Source of the DNA: CAYGYG01 sp964354155
GTDB taxonomy: Bacteria > Hydrothermota > Tepidihabitantia > SM23-42 > CAYGYG01
Direction of reading: 5' to 3'
Assembly: GCA_964354155.1 (NCBI GenBank)
Contig: CAYGYG010000009.1
Coordinates: forward strand, 1-64,000
DNA: 64,000 nucleotides
Part shown: piece after piece, positions 15,455-23,879 of the stretch
How the letters are laid out: the number at the start of each line of letters is the position of its first letter
Position numbering within the stretch: position 1 is the first letter of the stretch
Made by a program: the position numbers and the translations under genes
The notes under the pieces: model-generated
Seen by the model: the letters and a program-made list of their open reading frames with translations, nothing else
The model's database searches: none
Told to the model about the DNA's origin: nothing

Positions 15455-17572
15455 ATGATCATGTGGCTGATACTGACCACTTTCTTGATAACCAGCGCCA
15501 AGGAAGTTCATGTGAACTATGCGGAAATCGCACCGACGATCGACGGCGTAATCGAAGACGTGTGGCAGAAGGCCGACTCGGCCTACGGTTTTGTTCAATT
15601 CATGCCCTATGAGCAGCAGCCGCCGAGCGAACGGACCGTAGTCTACGTACTGCAGGATAAATATAACATCTACTTTGCGTTCCGGTGCTGGGCCGAGAAA
15701 CACAAACCGGTCGCCTGTCTGACTCGGGATGAGGAGTATGTCTCGGTCGGCATCGACCCGTTTGACAGCAAGACCAACGGCTACTTCTTTACTGTCTTCG
15801 GCAGCCGGATCGTTTGGGACGGGTGGATCCACGATGACGGGCAGAGCCAGGATCAATCGTGGGAAGGCGTCTGGTTCCGGGACGTTACGATGCACGATAA
15901 CTACTACGAAGTGGAATTCAAGATACCGTTCAAGTCGATCCGGTATAAGAAAGGGCTGGAGCGCTGGGGAGTGCAGTTTATGCGCTACACGGCGGCCGAG
16001 CTGGAAACCGACTACTGGACCGAGGTGACTCAGGACCAGGGTGACAGGGTTTCCCGGTGGGGTTCCCTGGTCGGCGTCAATCCGCAGTCGACCGGATACT
16101 ACTTTGAGCTCTACCCGGAAGGCTATGTTCGCTACGACAAAGAGGAAGGCGTGGATGCGGAATACAAGCCGCGGATGAGCATGAATGCTAAATGGGACAT
16201 AACCCCCCAGACCACGCTCAACGCCACGGCCTTCCCGGATTTTGCCCAGATCGAGTCCGACCCTTTCACCCTCAACCTCGGACGCTATCCGGTGTATCTT
16301 GCGGAGCGACGGCCGTTCTTCGTGGAGGGCATGGACGCATTTCGTTTGGCGCACCTGGGCGATGGGCCATTCACGCCGTTAGACATATTCTACTCCCGGC
16401 GGATCGGCAAATCCCTAAACGGCGATGTTGTCCCGATTATCGGCGGCGGCAAGCTGACCAGCAAGGCGCAGGACTGGAACTTCGGCGTGCTGGGTGCGTA
16501 CACCGGTGAATATAGCCGGAATGATACCGTGCTCGAAACGGAACACGGGTTTGGAGCCGTGCGGGCGAAACGGCGGCTTCTGGGCAATTCGGAAGTCGGC
16601 GTGCTGCTGGACGGATCGATGGTTGACCAGGATGACTATAATGTCGCCCTGGCCACCGATCTCGTGTTGCGGCGAGGTGCCCGGCAGTTCATAACCCACG
16701 GTGCGGTCAGCGATAAGGATGGAAAGCGCGGTTGGGCGCTGTCGTCGGGCTACCATGGCTTTATCGGCAAGTACCAGACGAATTTTGCCGGCGCGGTGAT
16801 CAACGACTCTTTTGATGTCAGCGACATCGGCTTCGTGCCCTGGGTTGGTCACAAGGAACTTGTCGCCGCGGTCGGACCCCTCAACCGCTATCGAAGCGGT
16901 GCCATGAGCACGCTCTACTACGGTCCGGGCCTGTCGTTGTCGAGAAGTCCGGGGAGTCGTGGCTGGTCCAAGCACGGATTCTTTGAGGTCAACCCCAGCT
17001 TCCGCAACGGCTGGGGATTCGATGCCAACCTTGATGCCGGACCGAGCTACGAGATGGACACAAGCTATTTCTCGCGCAGTGCGAGCCTTCACTTCTGGGG
17101 AAGGTTCTTCGGCAACCTCATCAACGGTTCGTTGCGCTACGGCTATCAATACAACTACCAGCGTGGATTCATTGCCAATTCGGGCAGCAGCACGCTGACG
17201 CTCCACTACGCGATTACCGAGAATCTCCGCGTCGGGGCAATATCCAACGTCTGGGTCGAGTGGGATACGACCGGCACCTTGCTCGCCATGACCCCGCTTT
17301 TCCGGCCCAATGTCGGCATCGTCTTCAACGCCGATATGAACCTGACCGTGTTTAGCGAGATCGTTATGGCAACACCGGGTGCGGAAATCGGCGAGACCGA
17401 GGTCCGGACGGCTCGCACCGGCGTACTCTATTCGTGGAACTTCCGACCCAAGTCATGGATCTATATAGCGCTCAACGATTACCGCGCTGATGACCTGGCC
17501 CAGCCTGGGACCGATATGCAGTTGTTGTATCAAATCGGAGCGGTTAAGGCAAAGTACCTGCTCTACTTCTAA
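15455..17572 (+). CDS. CBM9-like/DUF5916 outer-membrane protein
   Basis: A 705-residue protein. After a signal peptide the first 190 residues have the CBM9-like fold pattern (APTIDGVIEDVWQKADSA at about 29-46, then VYVLQDKYNIYFAFRCW and FKIPFKSIRY). The rest is DUF5916: PDFAQIESDPFTLNLGRYP and ERRPFFVEGMD, then alternating beta strands to a C-terminal aromatic residue (YLLYF), as expected for a beta-barrel. Members are surface proteins, probably binding carbohydrate or peptides, and are common in FCB bacteria. RBS AAGGAGG lies just before the ATG. It is the third gene of the TetR operon. Confidence 0.88.
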   Translation: MIMWLILTTFLITSAKEVHVNYAEIAPTIDGVIEDVWQKADSAYGFVQFMPYEQQPPSERTVVYVLQDKYNIYFAFRCWAEKHKPVACLTRDEEYVSVGIDPFDSKTNGYFFTVFGSRIVWDGWIHDDGQSQDQSWEGVWFRDVTMHDNYYEVEFKIPFKSIRYKKGLERWGVQFMRYTAAELETDYWTEVTQDQGDRVSRWGSLVGVNPQSTGYYFELYPEGYVRYDKEEGVDAEYKPRMSMNAKWDITPQTTLNATAFPDFAQIESDPFTLNLGRYPVYLAERRPFFVEGMDAFRLAHLGDGPFTPLDIFYSRRIGKSLNGDVVPIIGGGKLTSKAQDWNFGVLGAYTGEYSRNDTVLETEHGFGAVRAKRRLLGNSEVGVLLDGSMVDQDDYNVALATDLVLRRGARQFITHGAVSDKDGKRGWALSSGYHGFIGKYQTNFAGAVINDSFDVSDIGFVPWVGHKELVAAVGPLNRYRSGAMSTLYYGPGLSLSRSPGSRGWSKHGFFEVNPSFRNGWGFDANLDAGPSYEMDTSYFSRSASLHFWGRFFGNLINGSLRYGYQYNYQRGFIANSGSSTLTLHYAITENLRVGAISNVWVEWDTTGTLLAMTPLFRPNVGIVFNADMNLTVFSEIVMATPGAEIGETEVRTARTGVLYSWNFRPKSWIYIALNDYRADDLAQPGTDMQLLYQIGAVKAKYLLYF

Positions 17573-17589
17573 CGAAGCAGGAGTGGACA

Positions 17590-17748
17590 ATGGCTAGATT
17601 GATAGCGTATATGCGCTGGATCGGGCTGGCCGCGTTGCTTGTGATGGTATTCCTGTCGGCCACGTGTGAGCGAAAATGTCGTGCCGAGCGCCCGGACTTG
17701 AATCAGCAACCTGTTAACCTGAACCAGCAAGGAGGTTGCGATGTTTGA
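17590..17748 (+). CDS. Small membrane-anchored peptide or lipoprotein (52 aa)
   Basis: An ATG at 17590 opens a 52-residue protein with one hydrophobic segment (WIGLAALLVMVFLSATC, near residues 10-26) followed by a Cys-containing polar tail. SATC is a loose lipobox. A possible ribosome-binding site (AGGAG) lies 6-7 bases upstream. Its 3' end contains the ribosome-binding site of the next gene and overlaps its start by 8 bases, so the two are probably coupled. No family is recognised. Confidence 0.5.
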   Translation: MARLIAYMRWIGLAALLVMVFLSATCERKCRAERPDLNQQPVNLNQQGGCDV

Positions 17749-17971
17749 AATGATGAAGCTCTTCGACCGGCGGTGGTATATTCTCTTCTTTGCGATCCTC
17801 ATCAGCAACTGCAATCCGGAACGGGCGCTGGTGACCGAGGGTCAGAGCGAACCCCGGGCCAGCGAGGAGAGAATTGTACATCAGCCGAATCAGTCTCAAG
17901 CACCGCGGGAGAGGATCGGCCCAAGGCCGACGATCCGGCCGGCGAACCTGGACCGGAAGAACATTGACTGA
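17741..17971 (+). CDS. Small putative lipoprotein (76 aa)
   Basis: A 76-residue protein with an N-terminal hydrophobic segment ending in a lipobox-like ISNC near residues 23-26 (WYILFFAILISNC) and a polar, Arg/Pro-rich tail without predicted fold. AAGGAGG 5 bases before the ATG supports the start. It ends the TetR-DUF5916 operon. No family is recognised. Confidence 0.5.
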   Translation: MFEMMKLFDRRWYILFFAILISNCNPERALVTEGQSEPRASEERIVHQPNQSQAPRERIGPRPTIRPANLDRKNID

Positions 17972-18030
17972 CGGCGCGGACCGCATCGTATGATTGGCGG
18001 CGCACCGAGTCAAGCGCTTGACGAAACCGT

Positions 18031-18468
18031 TCAGTCCTTTTTGTTCAGATCCCAGTGGATCGGGGCCGGGTCTTCGCTAAGCTGGAGCAGGGGCCCAATC
18101 ATCTTGATTTCGAGCTTCATGTCCTGACGCACAATGGGTATCGTCAGTTCCTTGCCGGCCCCGAGCATGAACTTCTCATAGAAAACGCCGACCGGGCACT
18201 GGGGCGCATCCCCAACCTTGAATCCGGCCCGGGCCATCACCGAATTCGGCTGGATCGACGCGATGATCATGGAGAGCTTGCCATTCCGGTACTGGGTGGT
18301 GTAGGTTATCCCGAGCTGGGCATTAGCTTCTTCGATCAACCGGTTCCGGATATCCTTCTCAACGGTCCAGAGGTAGTGTTTCTTGATGGTTGAGAGTATG
18401 CCAAGGATGCCCAGGGCCACGAGGACAAAGACGGCCAGGATGATGATTGTCTTGACCGCGGAAGTCAT
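18031..18468 (-). CDS. Hypothetical membrane-anchored protein with PDZ-like segment
   Basis: A 145-residue protein. One N-terminal membrane helix (IIILAVFVLVALGILGIL, about 8-25) is followed by an extracytoplasmic domain. The segment SIQPNSVMARAGFKVGD near residues 72-88 matches the ligand-loop end of PDZ domains (xxSPAxxAGLxxGD), followed by FMLGAGKELTIPIVRQD, as in the strand pair after it. The domain is shorter than a full PDZ, so it may be degenerate. It lies 9 bases downstream of the SRAP gene on the same strand and may share its transcript. Confidence 0.55.
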   Translation of the reverse strand: MTSAVKTIIILAVFVLVALGILGILSTIKKHYLWTVEKDIRNRLIEEANAQLGITYTTQYRNGKLSMIIASIQPNSVMARAGFKVGDAPQCPVGVFYEKFMLGAGKELTIPIVRQDMKLEIKMIGPLLQLSEDPAPIHWDLNKKD

Positions 18469-18477
18469 GGCGGGGCG

Positions 18478-19152
18478 CTACGACACGGATCCTGCCGGTT
18501 TGATGCATTCCGGCGTGTTGAACTTGGGCGAGTTGACCGCGGTTGAGACCGGATAGGCTTGCAGCGCCGCGGCGTCAAAGGGTTTGAGCAAAGGCAAGAG
18601 CGTTCCCGGATCCTGAGTGTCTTTGTCAAGCCAGGTCAGGCGACTGTCCGGGGCGATGATCGCCGGCATCCGGCTGTGAATCGCCCTAAGAAGTTCGTTG
18701 GGTTCGGTGGTGATGATCGTGCAGGTAACCAGGATCGTCCCATCCGGGGCCTTCCAGTTGTCGTACAGACCGGCCAGGCCGAACGGCTTGCCCGAACGAA
18801 GACTGATGTAGATCGGTTCTTTCCGTCCTTGGACCGTCCGCCACTCGTAGAAACCATCCGCCACAATCAGGCAGCGCCGGCTCTTGAAGGCGGGCGCGAA
18901 ACTCTTCTTTTCCGTAATGGTTTCAACCCGGGCATTGATCATGCGGTTGCCGATCGACGGGTCTTCAGCCCAGAAAGGTACGAGTCCCCAGCGCATGGCG
19001 ACCAAACGATTTTTGCCGTTTCTGATAACACAGGCGACATCCTGGGTCGGTGCGATATTGTAGCTGGGCGGGGCCTCCCACGCCACTTCAAAGACCTCGA
19101 ACTCATTGGTGATTTCGGTAATGGTGCTTTTGCGCACGAATCGGCCACACAT
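18478..19152 (-). CDS. SOS response-associated peptidase (SRAP/YedK family)
   Basis: A 224-residue SRAP protein, which forms a covalent thiazolidine crosslink with abasic sites in single-stranded DNA through Cys2. The start is set at the ATG giving MCGRF, because Cys2 must become N-terminal after Met removal; a longer reading of 36 further residues would bury it. Other hallmarks are INARVETI (Asn), DGFYEW (catalytic Glu) and AIHSRMPAII (His). A -10 box lies 8 nt before this ATG, so the longer start would fall outside the mRNA. The family is firmly recognised. Confidence 0.93.
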   Translation of the reverse strand: MCGRFVRKSTITEITNEFEVFEVAWEAPPSYNIAPTQDVACVIRNGKNRLVAMRWGLVPFWAEDPSIGNRMINARVETITEKKSFAPAFKSRRCLIVADGFYEWRTVQGRKEPIYISLRSGKPFGLAGLYDNWKAPDGTILVTCTIITTEPNELLRAIHSRMPAIIAPDSRLTWLDKDTQDPGTLLPLLKPFDAAALQAYPVSTAVNSPKFNTPECIKPAGSVS

Positions 19153-19160
19153 ACCAGACA

Positions 19161-19188
19161 ATACTATTCGCCGGTTTTCAAATGTCAA
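19161..19188 (-). promoter_or_regulatory. Promoter of SRAP gene (near-leaderless)
   Basis: On the minus strand, TTGACA (19188-19183), a 16-nt spacer and TAGTAT (19166-19161). The ATG (19152) follows after 8 nt, confirming the MCGRF start. Confidence 0.75.
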
Positions 19189-19268
19189 TGCCCCTTTTTG
19201 GGGTCTGGCTTTCATGTCTTTCTGATTCGTCGGGGCGGGTGATTCTTGTTGCGACGCCACAAGCTCCT

Positions 19269-19296
19269 TGACTCACATGCATCTTCAGATACAATA
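19269..19296 (+). promoter_or_regulatory. Promoter of the 19320 gene
   Basis: TTGACT at 19269-19274, a 16-nt spacer and TACAAT at 19291-19296, then AAGGAG at 19310-19315 before the GTG start at 19320. Confidence 0.7.
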
Positions 19297-19319
19297 GGGC
19301 AGATAGACCAAGGAGCCAC

Positions 19320-19592
19320 GTGATTAAGTACAGCGAAAACCGCGGCGATTCGCCTGAAGATGCTATTGTGATCAGCGGCGCAACAAGCCACCGAGAAGGC
19401 ATCGACGCCGAGTATCGGTATCTTGTGAAGAATTTTCCCGGCCACCGGGTGAACCGCCAGGCGCTGAAGAATCACCAGGGTCGGTTCTATGATGAGATGG
19501 AACTCCGGTTGGCCGATGACACCAGTACTAAGATCTATTTCGACATTACCCAACCCTACCGTCTTTTGATGAATGAATTCAAGCCGCGGTGA
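19320..19592 (+). CDS. Hypothetical protein (90 aa)
   Basis: A 90-residue soluble protein starting with GTG, supported by a promoter and an AAGGAG site upstream. It reads IKYSENRGDSPEDAIVISGA at residues 2-21, then a mixed alpha/beta C-terminal part (MELRLADDTSTKIYFDITQPY). No signal peptide, metal motif or known family is visible. It precedes the PEP-utilising enzyme gene by 21 bases and may be co-transcribed with it. Confidence 0.65.
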   Translation: MIKYSENRGDSPEDAIVISGATSHREGIDAEYRYLVKNFPGHRVNRQALKNHQGRFYDEMELRLADDTSTKIYFDITQPYRLLMNEFKPR

Positions 19593-19613
19593 TGGCGAAA
19601 GTTAAAAAGTAAC

Positions 19614-22046
19614 ATGCCTGTCCCCTACGTGATAAGCGAAGAGAAGCGGGCGCGGCCCGAACTGGTTGGGGCCAAGGCCTGGAACCTGTTCCTGCTCAAG
19701 CGCCGTTTCCGGATTCCTGAATTCACGGTTGTCACTGCCCTGGCCTACGAGTCCTGGCGCCAGACCGGCCGGATGGTCAGCGCGGTTGAAAAAGAACTCC
19801 GGGAGAGCGTGGCGCGGATGCTCGAGAAAGGTCCGCTTGCGGTTCGCTCATCCGGCACGGCCGAGGACATGCCGGGCCATTCGTTCGCCGGCATGTACGA
19901 GACGACCCTGAACGTACGGACCGTTGAAGAAGCGCTGGCCGCGGTGATTCGGACGTGGCAATCGGTCAACACCAGGAGGGTGAAGCAGTACCGAAGCCGG
20001 ATGAATGTGCCGGCGGGTGAAATGGCGGTCATCCTCCAGCATCAACTAACGCCCCAAACCAGCGGGGTGATGGTCACAAAGAACCCGGCGGGCGGCAACG
20101 AAATCATCATCGAGTGCGCTCGCGGACTGGGCGACAAGTTGGTGTCCGGCGCGGTCACTCCGTCACAGTACCGATTGAAGAACAACCGTGTGATCGATCG
20201 GCGCGGAGAAGATCTGCTATCGAAAAAGCACATTGTTCGATTGGCAAAGTGCGGGCGGCGCATCGAGCGGCGCTTCAAATCACCCCAGGATATCGAATGG
20301 GCGATCGAAGATGACGAAGTATTCATCCTTCAGGCGCGTCCGGTCCTGGTTCACGAAAAGACCCGAGTCAAGTCGGGCCGGGTGTGGTGTAACGCCAATG
20401 TGCGTGAGACGATACCGGACCCGGTGACTCCCCTGATGTGGTCGATTTTTGAGGAACACATGTTCCCCGGTATCATCATCGATGCTTTCGGTCTACCGAT
20501 CGATCGCGAACAGTATGCCCGATTCCCCGGGGTCGAACGAGTCCTGGGACGATTGTACTGGAACTGCAATTCAACCCTTGCCTACGCCAAGTCAATAGGC
20601 TTTCTCTTCAGCGTCTTTCAGGCCGATTTCGCCGTTGATCCCCAGATGGCCCGGGCCATGCGCAGTATCGACGCCCGGGCCGTGCCCAAGGTCATTTCAA
20701 CGCCGAGGATGTTTCTCTTCAGTTTGGTCGCCGGGGTGCGTCTCAACTACTATCTGTTGCTCAGTTTCTTTCGCTATCGTTGGCTGGCGCGCCGCGTGGT
20801 CAGGGCCTTTGAGGCCACGGACCGGCTCCAGGCCAGTCTCAAGACCTCGGATGATTTCAAGACCGGCTGTACTAACGTCCGTACTTGGCTGGCCTATGTT
20901 ACCGACCTCTTTGCGCGACGGTATTTCGGCGGCATCTTCTTGGGCATATTTTACATGCTGGCGCTGACGAAGTTGCTGGGCTTGAGGTTGGGGAAGAAGG
21001 GCGAGGCCGCGGCCCGCCGGTCGGCGCTCGGCATTATTGATAAGACGAGCGAGATGGTACTTTCGATCAGCGAAATGGTCGGACGGGCGCGAAACCGGCT
21101 GGTCCGAATTACCAGCCGTGGTCTGCGCCGCCTCTACCGGACTGACCGCCAGTTCCGTGCGCTCTTCGACCGTTTCTTAAGCAACTTCGGGCACCGCGGT
21201 CCTGGTGAGTTCGATGTGGCGAGCATTAACTGGGCCGAGGACCACGACATGGTCTATGATCTGATTGTTACCAGCCAGGGTGTTAAGCCGTGTATTGAAC
21301 GCCGCCGGGTCATTGACGAACTGCTCCGGTCATTACCTTCGTTTGAACGCATCGTACTGAAGATGCTCATACCCAGGCTCGAGGCTTTGTACCCACTACG
21401 CGAAAATGGCAAGCACTACTATTTCCGGCTCGGTTGGCGGATCAAGGAGCAGCTTTTGATCATGGACCGGATTCTTCGCCAGGAGAAGTACACGATGCGG
21501 CCCCGAGACATCTTCTTCTTGACCTTGCCCGATCTCGAGGCAATTGCCGGTCGGCAGCTGACTGTAGGCCAGGCGCGACGGTTGATAAGGGAGAGGAAGG
21601 AGGAATGGGACAGGTTTAAGAAGATCGAACCGCCGGACATCGTCTACGAAAGCGGCGAGCAGTACTTTGAACCGCTGGCCAAAGACCGTGTGCTGACCGG
21701 AGAACCCCTGACCTTTGGCCGGGTCGCGGGCCGGGCACGCATTATTAAGAACTACTGCGACAGCCACCGGTTGCGCAGGGGAGAGATCATGGTCACCAAT
21801 CACGCTGATCCGGGCTGGACCCCGCTTTTCAACGTGGCGTCGGGAGTCATCGTTGAAGTCGGCGGTCTGGCCTGTCATGCGGCGATGGTTGCCCGCGAGC
21901 TCGGGGTGCCGGCTATTGTCGTTCGCGGCGCTACAAAGTTGATCCGTGACGGCCAGATGGTCGAGCTTGATGCGGACCTGGGCACGGTCGATTTGAAGAT
22001 CAAGCGACCCGAGGCTAAGTCCAGCCAGTTTTGGGTTGACAGGTAA
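19614..22046 (+). CDS. PEP-utilising enzyme (PEP synthase/rifampicin phosphotransferase-like)
   Basis: An 810-residue phosphotransferase-type enzyme. The N-terminal ATP-grasp domain is the PPDK/PEP-synthase type (VGAKAWNLFLLKRRFRIP at about 19-36, PLAVRSSGTAEDMPGHSFAG near 78-97, and DIEWAIEDDEVFILQARPV near 225-243). A long helical linker follows, then the swivelling PEP-utiliser domain with the catalytic His in GGLACHAAMVARELGVPAIV near residue 750. There is no C-terminal PEP/pyruvate TIM barrel like that of PpsA, so the three-part layout is closest to rifampicin phosphotransferase-like proteins. The natural substrate is uncertain; drug resistance should not be assumed. Confidence 0.82.
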   Translation: MPVPYVISEEKRARPELVGAKAWNLFLLKRRFRIPEFTVVTALAYESWRQTGRMVSAVEKELRESVARMLEKGPLAVRSSGTAEDMPGHSFAGMYETTLNVRTVEEALAAVIRTWQSVNTRRVKQYRSRMNVPAGEMAVILQHQLTPQTSGVMVTKNPAGGNEIIIECARGLGDKLVSGAVTPSQYRLKNNRVIDRRGEDLLSKKHIVRLAKCGRRIERRFKSPQDIEWAIEDDEVFILQARPVLVHEKTRVKSGRVWCNANVRETIPDPVTPLMWSIFEEHMFPGIIIDAFGLPIDREQYARFPGVERVLGRLYWNCNSTLAYAKSIGFLFSVFQADFAVDPQMARAMRSIDARAVPKVISTPRMFLFSLVAGVRLNYYLLLSFFRYRWLARRVVRAFEATDRLQASLKTSDDFKTGCTNVRTWLAYVTDLFARRYFGGIFLGIFYMLALTKLLGLRLGKKGEAAARRSALGIIDKTSEMVLSISEMVGRARNRLVRITSRGLRRLYRTDRQFRALFDRFLSNFGHRGPGEFDVASINWAEDHDMVYDLIVTSQGVKPCIERRRVIDELLRSLPSFERIVLKMLIPRLEALYPLRENGKHYYFRLGWRIKEQLLIMDRILRQEKYTMRPRDIFFLTLPDLEAIAGRQLTVGQARRLIRERKEEWDRFKKIEPPDIVYESGEQYFEPLAKDRVLTGEPLTFGRVAGRARIIKNYCDSHRLRRGEIMVTNHADPGWTPLFNVASGVIVEVGGLACHAAMVARELGVPAIVVRGATKLIRDGQMVELDADLGTVDLKIKRPEAKSSQFWVDR

Positions 22047-22071
22047 GTCGTATTGGCTATGATACGACTGA

Positions 22072-22641
22072 ATGAAGACGATCCGAAAAAAACTTGAGTC
22101 TTTTTGCCACTCGTATCCTGCAACTGCGGTGATCGTCTGTGTCAAGCAGGGCGCCACTCTCAATGCTATGGCCGTGGCCTGGCATATGCCGGTTTCATTC
22201 AAACCGCCGCTTTATGCCGTGTCGATTTCACCCAAGCGTTTCACTCATGCCATGATCGTAAAGGCCAAGGAATTCTCAATCAATTTCCTGACTCATGCCG
22301 ACGCCGAGTTCATTCACAAGCTGGGTCACACGTCAGGGAAAACGCTGAACAAGTTCAAGAAGTACGGCATCAAGACCGAGAAGCCGGCCCGGATTAAAAG
22401 CCCGGTCCTGAAGAAGGCATTTGCGGCGTATGAGTGCCGGCTTTTCGACTTCACGTCGGCCGGCGACCACACGATCTTCATCGGCGAGGTTATCGCGATT
22501 CACAGCGATGATGCGAGCTTCACGGTTGACGGCCTGATCAGACTTGACAGAACAAGGCCGGCCATGTATATTGGCGACGACCATTACGTGACGGCGGATT
22601 CTAAGAGTTTGGTGTCGACAAAAGATACAAAAACGGACTGA
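22072..22641 (+). CDS. Flavin reductase-like FMN-binding protein (flavoredoxin type)
   Basis: A 189-residue protein of the flavin reductase-like domain family. It has YPATAVIVCVKQGATLNAMA near residues 16-35, MPVSFKPPLYAVSISPKRFT near 41-60, FSINFLTHADAE and HKLGHTSGKTLNKF. The family binds FMN without a large scaffold, and in anaerobes it acts as flavoredoxin or flavin reductase. A rubredoxin gene follows 47 bases downstream on the same strand, which supports an electron-transfer role, possibly in removing oxygen or reactive oxygen species. It begins 25 bases after the PEP-utilising enzyme gene. Confidence 0.85.
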   Translation: MKTIRKKLESFCHSYPATAVIVCVKQGATLNAMAVAWHMPVSFKPPLYAVSISPKRFTHAMIVKAKEFSINFLTHADAEFIHKLGHTSGKTLNKFKKYGIKTEKPARIKSPVLKKAFAAYECRLFDFTSAGDHTIFIGEVIAIHSDDASFTVDGLIRLDRTRPAMYIGDDHYVTADSKSLVSTKDTKTD

Positions 22642-22688
22642 AGATGGGAATCCAGCCCGGCTGCGTCAGGCAGTATTGAAGGAGAACC

Positions 22689-22853
22689 ATGGAAAGATGG
22701 CAGTGTATTGTCTGCGGCTACATCTATGACCCTGAGAAGGGCGACCCGGAAAACGGTATTGCCCCGGGCACTTTCTGGGAGGAGTTGGCGGATTCATGGG
22801 GGTGCCCGGAATGCGGCGCCAGCCGGGAAGAGTTTGAGCGCGTCGAATACTGA
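22689..22853 (+). CDS. Rubredoxin
   Basis: A 54-residue protein matching rubredoxin over its whole length. It has the two iron-binding knuckles CIVCGYIY (Cys6, Cys9) and WGCPECGAS (Cys39, Cys42), the DPEKGDPENGIAPGTFWEEL segment between them, and the usual aromatic residues. It carries single electrons to partners such as rubrerythrin, superoxide reductase or flavodiiron proteins, none of which is in this window. AAGGAGA upstream supports the ATG. Its neighbour is a flavoredoxin-like gene. Confidence 0.95.
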   Translation: MERWQCIVCGYIYDPEKGDPENGIAPGTFWEELADSWGCPECGASREEFERVEY

Positions 22854-22870
22854 TTGCTTAAAAGGCCCGA

Positions 22871-23593
22871 TTATAGATTTTCGATGGCGACCAATCGTCC
22901 GTCGTGGGCGAATACGTAGACTTCCTTTTTGAACGTCACGCGTGTCTTTCCATCCTCGTCAACAACCATTTTTATCGCTTTGGGCCGGGTGCAGGAGAGA
23001 CAGTCGGAAAACGTATGGCTCCACTCCTGATTCCCTTTTAGATCAATGAAGAGAAGACAATCCCACACCGATTTCCGTTCTTTGCGCCGGGTGTTGATTG
23101 ATAGGAACCGACCGTTCTCGGAGGCGACGACATCAACGATGGCATGCCAATCACGCCTGTTCAGTTTTCGGGCCATGCCGGCATTCGACACCAGGTAAAG
23201 CGCGGGCTCGTGATTGTTGATGTCGGAACGTAGGATGACGGCGAACCCCAGGTTATGGGCCAGACCGCAACCAGGGTTATATTGATAATTACCGCTGATC
23301 GCCTTCTGCCACAGGACTTTGCCCCGGTTATTGAAGAACTTGACCGAGCTTTCGTGAATCGTATCGCTCATCTTGAGATGGTAGACAAGCGCGAACCGAC
23401 CGTTTTCAGAGACATAGGCCTTGTCCAGAATCGATACGCGAATTGTCTGCCCGCCTATTTGCTCAGTCTGCTCAGTGAGCCCGAGCCGGGCTCTCTTGAT
23501 GACCGCCGAATCAGGGCCGATGAATTTAAGCGTGTCACCCTGAATCGCAATATGATAGGTGCAGAAGATGACGATGGCCGCAAGGCAAACCAT
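22871..23593 (-). CDS. Hypothetical secreted protein
   Basis: A 240-residue protein with an N-terminal signal or anchor segment (VCLAAIVIFCTYHIAI) and repeated beta-strand units such as KFFNNRGKVLWQKAISGNY and LLFIDLKGNQEWSHTF, each resembling PQQ/WD40-type blades. The pattern VSENGRFALVYHL/ASENGRFLSINT is repeated. I see no enzyme motif. The start is moved to the seventh codon of the longest frame, because the first ATG lies inside the promoter spacer; the chosen ATG follows the -10 box by 7 nt. Confidence 0.6.
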   Translation of the reverse strand: MVCLAAIVIFCTYHIAIQGDTLKFIGPDSAVIKRARLGLTEQTEQIGGQTIRVSILDKAYVSENGRFALVYHLKMSDTIHESSVKFFNNRGKVLWQKAISGNYQYNPGCGLAHNLGFAVILRSDINNHEPALYLVSNAGMARKLNRRDWHAIVDVVASENGRFLSINTRRKERKSVWDCLLFIDLKGNQEWSHTFSDCLSCTRPKAIKMVVDEDGKTRVTFKKEVYVFAHDGRLVAIENL

Positions 23594-23600
23594 AGGAGAA

Positions 23601-23628
23601 ACTATAGTCATAACGCCCTGGATGTCAA
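23601..23628 (-). promoter_or_regulatory. Promoter of the 22871-23593 gene (leaderless)
   Basis: On the minus strand, TTGACA (23628-23623), a 16-nt spacer and TATAGT (23606-23601); the ATG at 23593 follows after 7 nt. An upstream ATG falls within the spacer and cannot be the start. Confidence 0.72.
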
Positions 23629-23661
23629 CAGGGAGTTACGCTTGGCCGCGGTTCAAATGGC

Positions 23662-23689
23662 TTGACCGCCAGAGCTAATTGACTATAAT
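23662..23689 (+). promoter_or_regulatory. Promoter upstream of the 23710 small gene
   Basis: TTGACC at 23662-23667, a 16-nt spacer and TATAAT at 23684-23689, then AGGAGG at 23700-23705 before the ATG at 23710. Confidence 0.7.
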
Positions 23690-23709
23690 CTGATGAATCA
23701 GGAGGTTAT

Positions 23710-23856
23710 ATGACCCGTAAGGCTTTTTGTGCGCTGACGTTGTTCGCCGTGTCGGTCTTGGCAGGACCAATCTACAAGGATGGGGTCTTGGTGGGTGGCA
23801 TCGAAAAAAGTCGTCGTCTTAGACTAACTTTCGGTTCAGAACCGCACCAAGCATAA
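23710..23856 (+). CDS. Small exported peptide (48 aa)
   Basis: A 48-residue protein with an excellent promoter and ribosome-binding site. It begins with a signal peptide (TRKAFCALTLFAVSVLAG) and continues with a short basic mature part (PIYKDGVLVGGIEKSRRLRL). It ends in TAA 23 bases before the aminotransferase gene, so it may act as its leader or be a genuine small secreted peptide. No family is recognised. It could also be the stump of a longer gene. Confidence 0.5.
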   Translation: MTRKAFCALTLFAVSVLAGPIYKDGVLVGGIEKSRRLRLTFGSEPHQA

Positions 23857-23879
23857 GCCAAGAACGGCCAAGGAGGCTC

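Noticed and set aside
15287..16354. Long open frame antisense to the CBM9-DUF5916 gene (355 codons)
   Set aside because: Mirror of a GC-rich coding strand; the sense frame has clear domains and a ribosome-binding site.
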